13,219 nt of DNA from CAYJAD01 sp964371225 (lineage in GTDB: Bacteria; Desulfobacterota; Desulfovibrionia; Desulfovibrionales; Desulfovibrionaceae): positions 1 through 13,219 of the forward strand of contig CAYJNA010000070.1 in the NCBI GenBank assembly GCA_964371225.1, given 5' to 3'. Of the stretch, positions 1 through 6,959 are shown piece after piece; position 1 is the stretch's first letter, and the number at the start of each line of letters is the position of its first letter. The translations under genes were made by a program, and so were the position numbers. The notes beneath the pieces are model-generated. The model searched no databases, was not told the DNA's origin, and was given only the letters and a program-made list of their open reading frames with translations.

Positions 1-127
1 TAAGCTAGAAATTCTATTTTTACTGACAGTTAAGTACTTTTTCAGTGTCGACTACATAGCAAATGGCAAGGAGTGACGTGTTCGTTTGATGTCGGTAAAG
101 GTGTCACTTGATGTTGAGTAAAACAAG

Positions 128-979
128 CTACAAAAGCTCCTCTAAGGCTATGAAAGTATCTTGAGCTTTTTTTTCAAATTGGCTTACGCGTATTTTAGCA
201 TTTTCAGCATCTTCCAAAATTACACGGCTGATAATCTCCTGCATGTGTAGCATGCATAAAAGCAATGGAAAAACCGTGGGTAAAGAAACTCCATTCATAG
301 GGATGGTAAAAAGATGTTGGCAGCTTTGCGCCAAAGGGAAAAGGTCATCGGTAAAAAGAATAATGGGAATATTTTCCGCCTGTAAGCGTTTAATTTGATC
401 TATAAGTTTTTTGGGATAGCGCGGTAAACCAAAAATAATAGCGCAGGATTTTTCGGGATTTTCATGAATTAAATCATAAGACGCCATGGTGCTATCTTGC
501 AGTTTAAACACATTTTTCTTAAACTTTCCAAGCTCATACCACGTATAATTAGCCAATGTTTCGCACCATTGGTAGCCACTGACCAAAATCTTTTCACTGC
601 GTAAAATACATTGAACAGCGCCAGCAATAGCCGCAGAATCCCTCTGACTATACAGCGTAGGAATAAGCTCTGCCGCCTCCAGCATAGAGTGAAAAAGAGT
701 GTCCCCATCCCCACTAAATTTGCTCACTTCGTCCATGGAAGAATAATGCGTAATGGTCTCTCTGCGTATGGCCTCTTGAAGCTTTTGAAAACCTTCAAAA
801 CCTAAAGTAGTAGAAAAGCGTGTCACCGTAGCATTGCTGACATTTGCCGCTTTTGCCAATTGAACCGAGGTCATAAAGGCCATTTCTGTGGAATGTTGCA
901 AAATATAATTGGCCAGCAATTGATGTTTTTTGGACAATTGTGAAAATTCTGTTTGGATTCTTTGTAATACATTTTTCAT
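128..979 (-). CDS. MurR/RpiR-family transcriptional regulator (HTH + SIS)
   Basis: Predicted DNA-binding repressor or activator of the divergent catabolic genes. The 283-residue product has an N-terminal RpiR-type helix-turn-helix (about residues 36-68, containing VSNATVTRFSTTLGF) and a C-terminal SIS sugar-phosphate-type sensor fold (about 115-245, with ILVSGYQWCETLANY and CAIIFGLPRYPKKL). The length is normal for the family. The open frame extends 31 codons further upstream, but the ATG at 979 is preceded by AGGAAG at good spacing, while the extension is basic and not RpiR-like, so 979 is chosen. Family members usually bind phosphosugars; here the neighbours are lyases, dehydrogenases and a BCCT transporter, so the ligand is probably a different anionic intermediate (inference). 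Its likely operators are the palindromes at 1137-1156 and 1166-1185. Confidence 0.9.
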   Translation of the reverse strand: MKNVLQRIQTEFSQLSKKHQLLANYILQHSTEMAFMTSVQLAKAANVSNATVTRFSTTLGFEGFQKLQEAIRRETITHYSSMDEVSKFSGDGDTLFHSMLEAAELIPTLYSQRDSAAIAGAVQCILRSEKILVSGYQWCETLANYTWYELGKFKKNVFKLQDSTMASYDLIHENPEKSCAIIFGLPRYPKKLIDQIKRLQAENIPIILFTDDLFPLAQSCQHLFTIPMNGVSLPTVFPLLLCMLHMQEIISRVILEDAENAKIRVSQFEKKAQDTFIALEELL

Positions 980-1100
980 GGTCACTTCCTGAGTATTTTT
1001 ACTCCGAAAAAATACATACTTTCTTATCCATACAACAAAAACCTTAAAATTACTACATATTTTTTCTTGCACAAGCTGATACGATTTTTCAAGGAAAGCC

Positions 1101-1129
1101 TTGACAAGAAAAAAGTGTAGTGCTAGACC
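1101..1129 (+). promoter_or_regulatory. Predicted sigma-70 promoter of the catabolic operon
   Basis: A perfect TTGACA (-35) at 1101-1106 is followed by a 17-base spacer and a weak -10, TAGACC, at 1124-1129. An extended -10 TGc immediately upstream of the hexamer may compensate. The start point would fall near 1136, which places the palindrome at 1137-1156 directly on the initial transcribed region, a repressing geometry. Confidence 0.5.
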
Positions 1130-1136
1130 TTTGGTT

Positions 1137-1156
1137 AATGAAAATATATTTTCATT
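1137..1156. promoter_or_regulatory. 20-bp perfect palindrome, candidate RpiR operator 1
   Basis: AATGAAAATATATTTTCATT is its own reverse complement over all 20 bases. It lies between the divergent regulator and lyase 1, immediately after the predicted -10. Regulators of this class bind short palindromes, so this is the best operator candidate. The region is AT-rich, but a 20-base perfect palindrome including GA/TC steps is unlikely to be chance. Confidence 0.6.
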
Positions 1157-1165
1157 TTTTAAATA

Positions 1166-1185
1166 AATAAAAATTTATTTTCACA
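1166..1185. promoter_or_regulatory. Degenerate second copy of the palindrome, candidate operator 2
   Basis: AATAAAAATTTATTTTCACA matches operator 1 at 16 of 20 positions, including the intact right half ATTTTCA. The copies are 29 bp apart, close to three helical turns, as expected for cooperative binding. Some of the match comes from AT-rich background. Confidence 0.4.
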
Positions 1186-1214
1186 AATACCATCAACACA
1201 TAAAGGCAAGGCTC

Positions 1215-2648
1215 ATGCGAAAGGATAAAGACTTACTGGGTGAAATGTGCATTCCCGATGAAGTGTATTATGGCGCACAAACGTTACGCACTTTAGAGCT
1301 ATTCACTCCCTCCAAGGAACGCATTTCCACCTTTCCTGCTTTCATCACCGCCATGGCAGGCATAAAGAAAAGTGCTGCCCTTGTGCATCACGACCTTGGC
1401 TTGCTCAGCGCAGAAATTACCCATGCCATTGCCACTGCCTGTGATGAAATTAAAGCTGGAAAATTCAACGATCAATTCCCCTTGGACATGCTCAGCGGTA
1501 ATGATTTTGCTCCCATACATATGAACTTTAACGAAGTCATTGCATCCAGAGCCAATGAAATTCTCACCGGTCATAAAGACTACACTCTTGTTTCACCAAA
1601 CTCCCATGTAAATATGGGTCAATCCACCTGTGACTCCACGTATGCTGCGGTACGCTTTGCCTTACATTATGAAATAGCCAAGGTTATACAGGCTTTAGAA
1701 ATATTATCCAGTGCCTATGCTCAAAAAGCTGAAGCGTACAAAGATGCGGTGAAAGTGTCTCATACCTGTTTTCAAGACGCTGCCCCCATCACCATGGGAC
1801 AATTTTTCCATGCCCCTGTCAATTTTGCAAAAAAACAAATTACCCTGCTCCGTACCATTCAAAACGAATGTGGTGAGCACTCCATAGGCTATACCGTCAT
1901 AGGCACAGGTCTTGGTTCTTTTGAAGGCTTTCATGAACGTATTAACGCCGCTTTACAAAAGGAATTATCCATAGCCACCTATCATGCTGAAAATCCTGTG
2001 GAACACCTACAATTTGCTGATTTTTATCTGCGTGCCCAAAGCGCATTAAAATCTACCATCACCGGCATTTCCAAAATGGCGCGTGACATACGCATCATGT
2101 CCAGCGGCCCCAAGGCAGGCTTTAGCGAAATTACCATTGCCCCCGTGCAAAACGGTTCTTCCTTCTTCCCAGGCAAAGTGAATCCTTCCTTAGCAGAGCT
2201 TGTGAATATTGCTTGCTATCAGGTGTGCGGCTACTCGGCCAGTGTAGATATGGCCGTAGAGGCCGGAGAGCTAGATGTAACGCCATGGTATCCCATTTTT
2301 GCTGTAAACACCTTAAATTCTGCTCGCATTATCTACAATACTGTGACAGCTTTTGCACAAAAATGTGTAGCTACCATTGAAGTAAATATTGAAAATAATG
2401 CCCAAAAAGCAGAAATGTCTTTGGGTATGGCTACCGTGGCTTCGGCTCTCTTTGGCTATAAGAAAGCCACTGAAGTTGCCTTATATGCCCAAGAAAAACA
2501 TATTTCCATCAAGCAAGCCGTCATTGAGATGAACTTGCTCACTCAAGAAGAGGCTGAAAAACTTGTGAACCCGCTTATGCTTACCAAGGTAAAAGAAAGT
2601 TCCAAGCTTTTGTATGAACGCGCTCTTAAAGAGCAAAAATCTAAATAA
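1215..2648 (+). CDS. Divergent aspartase/fumarase-superfamily lyase (lyase 1)
   Basis: Predicted cytoplasmic lyase catalysing 1,2-elimination of an amine or similar leaving group from a carboxylic acid. The 477-residue protein is collinear with E. coli aspartase (YYGAQTLR near 18-25, QSTCD 136-140, SSGPKAGFSEI near 296-306, signature GSSFFPGKVNP 314-324). Retained: serine loop S315/S316, K321, N323 and T184, which in aspartase supply the base and bind the alpha-carboxylate. Changed: the Thr-Ser of GGAGTS becomes A99-P100, STND becomes STCD (C139), and the residue after T184 is C185. These changes remove second-carboxylate and amino-group contacts, so aspartase or fumarase activity is unlikely. 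The start is supported by AAAGG/AAGG upstream and by the family-typical N-terminus. First gene of the run, 26 bases before the aldehyde dehydrogenase. Automated pipelines would probably label it aspartate ammonia-lyase. An ergothionase-like trimethylamine lyase is one candidate role (inference). Confidence 0.88.
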   Translation: MRKDKDLLGEMCIPDEVYYGAQTLRTLELFTPSKERISTFPAFITAMAGIKKSAALVHHDLGLLSAEITHAIATACDEIKAGKFNDQFPLDMLSGNDFAPIHMNFNEVIASRANEILTGHKDYTLVSPNSHVNMGQSTCDSTYAAVRFALHYEIAKVIQALEILSSAYAQKAEAYKDAVKVSHTCFQDAAPITMGQFFHAPVNFAKKQITLLRTIQNECGEHSIGYTVIGTGLGSFEGFHERINAALQKELSIATYHAENPVEHLQFADFYLRAQSALKSTITGISKMARDIRIMSSGPKAGFSEITIAPVQNGSSFFPGKVNPSLAELVNIACYQVCGYSASVDMAVEAGELDVTPWYPIFAVNTLNSARIIYNTVTAFAQKCVATIEVNIENNAQKAEMSLGMATVASALFGYKKATEVALYAQEKHISIKQAVIEMNLLTQEEAEKLVNPLMLTKVKESSKLLYERALKEQKSK

Positions 2649-2674
2649 AAAAACAATTAGTATAAGGAGTTATT

Positions 2675-4159
2675 ATGGCTACACCAAGAATCGAATGGGC
2701 AAAAGAATGGCTCAAAAACACCAAGAGCTGCTACATCAATGGTGAGTGGGTCATGGCCAGCGGTTCCATTGTGGAATCTGTAAACCCAGCCACCGCTGAG
2801 GTCATTGGTAAAATTCAGGGCGCCAGTGAAGAAGACGTGAACCAAGCTGTGCTTGCAGCTCGTGAAGCTTTTGACAATGGCCCTTGGAAGGACATGCCCC
2901 TTCGTGAACGTGGCTTGCTCATGCGCAAATTGGCCGTAATTTTACGCGAAAATTGCGAAGAACTTGGCACCCTAGAAACCATGGATAATGGCAAGCTTTT
3001 CTCTGAATCTTTAGAAGATATTGAAAATATTGCCACTTTCTTTGATTACTATTCCGGCTGGGTGGATAAGTTCTACGGTGAAGTGAACCCCGTTTCCGGT
3101 AATTTCTTCTCCTACACCATGCGTGAGCCTGTAGGCGTATGCGGTCAAATTATTCCTTGGAACTACCCCATGGATATGGCCGGTTACAAATTAGGCCCTG
3201 CTCTTGCCATGGGTAACACCGTGGTTATTAAGCCCTCCAGCGTAACTTCTTTCTCCCTCGTTCGCTTCTTTGAGCTTATTCATGAATCAGGATTATTACC
3301 AAAAGGTGTGCTCAACCTCATCGTCGGTAAGGGTTCTGTAGGTTCTTTCATCACCCGTCACCCCAAGGTGGATAAAGTAGCTTTCACCGGTAGCACTCAA
3401 GTGGGTCGTTGCCTCATTCACGACTCTGCCGACACCAATTTAAAGCCCTTAACCCTTGAGCTTGGTGGCAAATCCCCCAATATCATCTTTGCTGATGCTC
3501 CTGACATGAAGTTTGCCATTGAGCGTTCTTTCGTAGCCATGTTCTGCGGTAAAGGGGAAAAATGCTCCGAGCCTACTCGCCTCTTGGTAGAGCGCCCAGT
3601 GTACGATCAAGTAGTAAATGGCTTAGTAGAATATGCCAAAGGCTGGAAAGTGGGCGATCCTTTCAATGCAGAAAATAGCCAAGGTGCGCAAGTATCTAAA
3701 GAGCATTTTGAAAGCATTATGGAATACATTGAAATTGGTAAAAAAGAAGGCGCTCGCCTTGTATGCGGTGGCACACGTAATACCGAAGGTAATAATGCCA
3801 AAGGCTACTTTATAGATCCCACCATCTTTGCCGATTGCAACAATGACATGCGCATTTCTCGCGAAGAAATCTTCGGGCCAGTGCTCGTGGTTATCCCCTT
3901 CGACACCGAAGAAGAAGCCGTGGCCATTGCCAACGATTCCGAATATGGCCTTGCCGCTGGTTTTTGGACTTCGGACATTTCTCGCACGCAACGCGTAGCC
4001 AAAAAATTACAAGCTGGCCAAATTTTCATCAATAAATATGGCTGCTACGACCCAGCCTCCCCCTTCGGCGGTCACAAGACCAGCGGTTGGGGTAGCGAAT
4101 GCGCCCAGCTTTCTTTGGAAAATTACACCAAAGTAAAAGCCATTTGGTACGCATACTAA
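2675..4159 (+). CDS. NAD(P)-dependent aldehyde dehydrogenase, betaine-aldehyde-dehydrogenase-like
   Basis: Oxidises an aldehyde to a free carboxylic acid. The 494-residue length is typical of the ALDH superfamily. Visible motifs: PWNYP with N163, IKPSS with K186, FTGSTQVG (237-244, cofactor loop), general base E262 in LELGGKSP, catalytic C297 in GEKCSEPTR, and PFGGHKTSG near the C-terminus. The presence of E262 argues for a hydrolytic rather than CoA-acylating enzyme. The stretch FFDYYSGWVDKFYGE resembles betaine- and aminoaldehyde-type ALDHs, though the substrate cannot be read from sequence. The residues after the nucleophile are S-E-P rather than the common S/T-A-G, a small departure near the active site. 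AAGGAG five bases before ATG fixes the start. It probably acts after the alcohol dehydrogenase encoded next to it. Confidence 0.93.
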   Translation: MATPRIEWAKEWLKNTKSCYINGEWVMASGSIVESVNPATAEVIGKIQGASEEDVNQAVLAAREAFDNGPWKDMPLRERGLLMRKLAVILRENCEELGTLETMDNGKLFSESLEDIENIATFFDYYSGWVDKFYGEVNPVSGNFFSYTMREPVGVCGQIIPWNYPMDMAGYKLGPALAMGNTVVIKPSSVTSFSLVRFFELIHESGLLPKGVLNLIVGKGSVGSFITRHPKVDKVAFTGSTQVGRCLIHDSADTNLKPLTLELGGKSPNIIFADAPDMKFAIERSFVAMFCGKGEKCSEPTRLLVERPVYDQVVNGLVEYAKGWKVGDPFNAENSQGAQVSKEHFESIMEYIEIGKKEGARLVCGGTRNTEGNNAKGYFIDPTIFADCNNDMRISREEIFGPVLVVIPFDTEEEAVAIANDSEYGLAAGFWTSDISRTQRVAKKLQAGQIFINKYGCYDPASPFGGHKTSGWGSECAQLSLENYTKVKAIWYAY

Positions 4160-4164
4160 AAGAC

Positions 4165-4199
4165 AATAGCATGGGAAAATATTCCCATGCTATTTTTTT
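4165..4199 (+). terminator. Rho-independent terminator or attenuator between ALDH and ADH genes
   Basis: A perfect 13-bp stem (AATAGCATGGGAA / TTCCCATGCTATT) with a 4-base loop at 4165-4194 is followed by a run of T. It lies 5 bases after the aldehyde dehydrogenase stop and inside what looks like one functional operon, so it may lower or separate expression of the downstream genes. Confidence 0.85.
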
Positions 4200-4240
4200 A
4201 CATACTTTAACACAGAATACATATTTTTAAGGAGTGAGTT

Positions 4241-5356
4241 ATGAAAATGAAAGCAGCTGTTATGACAGGCGTAGGCAAGCCTTTAGAAGTTCGCGAAGTG
4301 GAGCTAGACGCTCCCAAAGCCAATGAAGTTTTGGTGAAAATTCTTGCCACCGCCGTATGCCACAGCGATTTAAACACCTTGGAAGATGCCACCACCCCCA
4401 TTCCTCAAGTACTTGGTCACGAAGGTGCAGGTATTGTTATGGAAGTAGGCCCCAATGTGACCACCTGCAAAGTGGGCGACCGTGTGGCTTTAAGCTGGCT
4501 GCCCTATTGCGGCACTTGTCCTTTCTGCCGCTCTGGCAAGGTAAGCCTCTGTGAAACAGCCTTTGGCCCCATGTTTGGCGGAACCCTCATGGACGGTACC
4601 AGCCGCATGAAGATGGACGGCGACACCTGCTATCACATGTCCTTACTCTCCACCTTTGCCGAATATACCGTAGTGCCTGAAATGAGCTGCATAGTAGTGC
4701 CTGACACCATGCCCATGATTCCAGCCTGCATGATTGGTTGCGGTGTGGCCACAGGCTATGGCGCTGCTGTGCGCGCTGCCGAAGTAAAGCCCGGTTCTTC
4801 CGTGGCAGTATTTGGCATTGGCGGCGTAGGTATCAACGCCATTCAAGGCGCTCGCGTAGCCGGTGCCAGCACCATCATCGCTTGCGATATTAAAGATGAC
4901 AACCTTGAGCTTGCCAAAAAGTACGGTGCCACCCATGTGGTAAATACCCGCGAAGGTGACCCTGTACAAGCCATCAAAGATCTCACCGATGGCCTTGGCG
5001 CAGAAAATTGCATCGATTGTACGGGCGTGCCTATGGTGGGTGCCATGGCGTGGAAATCTGGCCGTAAGGGTGCTAATATTATTGTCATTGGCGCTTACCC
5101 AGCCGATGCCGAGCTGAATCTTCCTGCTGGTGGTATGCATCGCTTTGGCAAAGTTATGAAGGGCGCTTTCTACGGTGAAGTGAACCCCTTCAACGACTTC
5201 CCACGCATTGCCCAGCTCTATCTTGACGGCAAGTACGACCTTGACAGCCTTGTCATCAAAGAAATCAAATTGGAAGATATTAACGAAGCCTTTGATGCCT
5301 TCCATGACCCCACGGCCAAGAACACCGGCCGTTACGTTATTACCTTCCCTGAGTAA
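4241..5356 (+). CDS. Zinc-dependent alcohol dehydrogenase (class III-like MDR family)
   Basis: Reversible oxidation of an alcohol to an aldehyde or ketone using NAD. The 371-residue protein has the GroES-like catalytic domain followed by a Rossmann domain. Catalytic zinc ligands are C40 (AVCHSD), H60 with E61 (LGHEGAG) and C167 (IGCGVATGYGAA). The structural zinc lobe is complete: C90, C93, C96, C104. The nucleotide loop is FGIGGVG (191-197) and D216 at the end of the next strand indicates NAD preference. It resembles class III and related primary-alcohol dehydrogenases but its substrate is unknown. ATG at 4241 is preceded by AAGGAG at 6 bases. Its place between an aldehyde dehydrogenase and a second lyase suggests a lyase/hydratase to alcohol to aldehyde to acid sequence (inference). 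Confidence 0.93.
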   Translation: MKMKAAVMTGVGKPLEVREVELDAPKANEVLVKILATAVCHSDLNTLEDATTPIPQVLGHEGAGIVMEVGPNVTTCKVGDRVALSWLPYCGTCPFCRSGKVSLCETAFGPMFGGTLMDGTSRMKMDGDTCYHMSLLSTFAEYTVVPEMSCIVVPDTMPMIPACMIGCGVATGYGAAVRAAEVKPGSSVAVFGIGGVGINAIQGARVAGASTIIACDIKDDNLELAKKYGATHVVNTREGDPVQAIKDLTDGLGAENCIDCTGVPMVGAMAWKSGRKGANIIVIGAYPADAELNLPAGGMHRFGKVMKGAFYGEVNPFNDFPRIAQLYLDGKYDLDSLVIKEIKLEDINEAFDAFHDPTAKNTGRYVITFPE

Positions 5357-5368
5357 TAGAAAAATAAA

Positions 5369-5404
5369 AACCACCCACACAGACGGCCATCTGTGTGGGT
5401 GGTT
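5369..5404 (-). terminator. Strong hairpin; terminator-like on the minus strand
   Basis: A 15-bp perfect stem (5369-5383 with 5390-5404) encloses the 6-base loop CGGCCA. On the plus strand no T-run follows, so it is a poor terminator there and may act as an mRNA 3' stabiliser after the alcohol dehydrogenase. Read on the minus strand, the hairpin is followed by TTTATTTTT, which is a good intrinsic terminator for antisense transcription. Confidence 0.6.
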
Positions 5405-5462
5405 GTATCGGGATTTTGAGGCTTATGCCTCGCTGACCAATGTAAACTAAAACGAGAACATC

Positions 5463-6911
5463 ATGAGAACAGAACACGATTGCTTAGGCTCCATGTCCTT
5501 AAAAGGCACACTTTACTATGGGATTCAAACCCAACGTAATGTAAGTGCTTCTACGGTAACGGGTATAAGCTTAGGTGTAGGCGCTCAAGACTTTCTCATT
5601 GCCTTAGCCCACATTAAAAAAGCGGCCGCCTACGCTAATTTTGATGCTGGGCATTTAGAAGACGACAAAGCAAAAGCCATTGCTGTGGCTTGCCATGAAG
5701 TCATAACCGGTCATTATTTAGACCAATTCCCTGTGGATATTTTCACCGGCGGCGGCGGTGTTGGCATGAATATGAACATGAATGAAGTCCTCGCCAACAG
5801 AGCCAATGAAATATGTACAGGACACAAAGGTTATGACCATATCCACCCCAATACACATGTAAATATGGGTCAATCCACCAATGATGTGGTTCCTGCTGCC
5901 ATGCATCTTGCCTTGCATACCATGCTCCAAAATGTAAGACAAGCGTGTATAGAGCTCAAAAATTGCTTTGAAAAAAAGTCAAAAGAGTATGAAAACAGCG
6001 TAAAACTAGCAAGAACCTGTCTTCAAGATGCTTTACCCATAACCTTTGGACAAGAACTTTCAGGGCATGTGGCCTTTTTACAAAGACAAATAAGCACTCT
6101 TGAACAAAGAATGCATAGCTGCCTACACCTCCCCTTAGGGGGCACAGCTGTAGGTACAGGTCTTGGTACTATGCCGGGTTTTGTTCCTGCTTTTTATCAA
6201 CATTTACAGCAAGCTTTACAACTTAATGTGCAACAAAATGCAAACCTTTTTGATGCGCTTTCCCATGCAGACTTTTATGGTGACATAGCATACACCTTAA
6301 AAAGCCTCGCTTCTGGCTTATCAAAAATTGCATCAGATTTACGTTTACTTTCTTCAGGGCCACGCGGTGGTTTAGGTGAGCTCAAGCTCCCTGAAATACT
6401 GCCCGGTTCTTCCATTATGCCCGGAAAAATAAACCCCACTATTCCAGAACTTATAATGCAAATTTATTTTCAAGTCAGTGGTCATGAACACACAGTGAGC
6501 CTTGCCACTGAACGCGGTGATTTAAATTTAAATGTTTGGGAAGCGGTTATTTTAAAATGCCTTAGTGAATCTTGTATGTTACTGCAGCGCGGTATGCAAC
6601 ATTTTGCCCACCAATGCATTACAGGTCTAGAACTACAAGAAGCTTATTGCCAAGAACAAGCAGAAAACAGCACCGCTCTTGGCGCTGTCATCAGTACGGT
6701 TTTTGGCTACGAAATAGGGCTAAGCATAGTGAAAAAAGCCCAAAAAGAAAATAAAAGTATTGCACAAGTAGTCGTAGAGGCCCATTTGCTCACCCAAGAG
6801 GAGGCCGCGGAGCTTTTGCGCCCCATAAACCTCACCTCGGCTGAAAAAAGCTGGCAACTTATCACAGAACTCAAAAAAATTCATAACCGAAATACGAGTT
6901 CTGCCACATAA
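5463..6911 (+). CDS. Divergent aspartase/fumarase-superfamily lyase (lyase 2)
   Basis: Paralogue of the lyase at 1215-2648; 482 residues. The two share features not seen in E. coli aspartase: RANEI(L/C)TGHK, HVNMGQST, TC(F/L)QDAxPIT and LLTQEEA near the C-terminus. The signature is canonical, GSSIMPGKINP (315-325), with S316/S317, K322 and N324; T185 is also present, so alpha-carboxylate binding and the base loop are kept. STND is intact (138-141), closer to aspartase than lyase 1. However the Thr-Ser of GGAGTS is V100-G101, which removes second-carboxylate recognition, and the residue after T185 is C186. True aspartase or fumarase activity is therefore doubtful. The Shine-Dalgarno is weak (GAGA at 5454), but the N-terminus aligns with the family. 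A gap of only 48 bases without a terminator leads to the BCCT gene, so they are probably cotranscribed. It may act on a related substrate or add water to the product of the other lyase (inference). Confidence 0.88.
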   Translation: MRTEHDCLGSMSLKGTLYYGIQTQRNVSASTVTGISLGVGAQDFLIALAHIKKAAAYANFDAGHLEDDKAKAIAVACHEVITGHYLDQFPVDIFTGGGGVGMNMNMNEVLANRANEICTGHKGYDHIHPNTHVNMGQSTNDVVPAAMHLALHTMLQNVRQACIELKNCFEKKSKEYENSVKLARTCLQDALPITFGQELSGHVAFLQRQISTLEQRMHSCLHLPLGGTAVGTGLGTMPGFVPAFYQHLQQALQLNVQQNANLFDALSHADFYGDIAYTLKSLASGLSKIASDLRLLSSGPRGGLGELKLPEILPGSSIMPGKINPTIPELIMQIYFQVSGHEHTVSLATERGDLNLNVWEAVILKCLSESCMLLQRGMQHFAHQCITGLELQEAYCQEQAENSTALGAVISTVFGYEIGLSIVKKAQKENKSIAQVVVEAHLLTQEEAAELLRPINLTSAEKSWQLITELKKIHNRNTSSAT

Positions 6912-6959
6912 TTTTTTATCACGCTTTAGAGCATATTCTCTTTACGTTTGGGAGTTTAT

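Noticed and set aside
1..127. Search for a tRNA, small RNA or gene remnant downstream of the regulator
   Set aside because: Only a weak 6-base inverted repeat was seen; no cloverleaf, no coding signal and no clear terminator.
133..170. AAAAGCTC / GAGCTTTT inverted repeat at the end of the regulator gene
   Set aside because: It lies inside the coding sequence with a 22-base loop and no proper T-run in the direction of transcription, so it is not a convincing terminator.
1215..2648. Straightforward call as aspartate ammonia-lyase (aspA) or fumarase
   Set aside because: The Thr-Ser that recognises the second carboxylate and the Asn of STND are replaced, so the usual substrate assignment is not supported despite the family signature.
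4643..5380. Long minus-strand open frame (245 codons) opposite the zinc alcohol dehydrogenase
   Set aside because: It is antisense to a gene with complete zinc and NAD motifs, its translation shows no domain-like pattern, and no ribosome binding site was evident.
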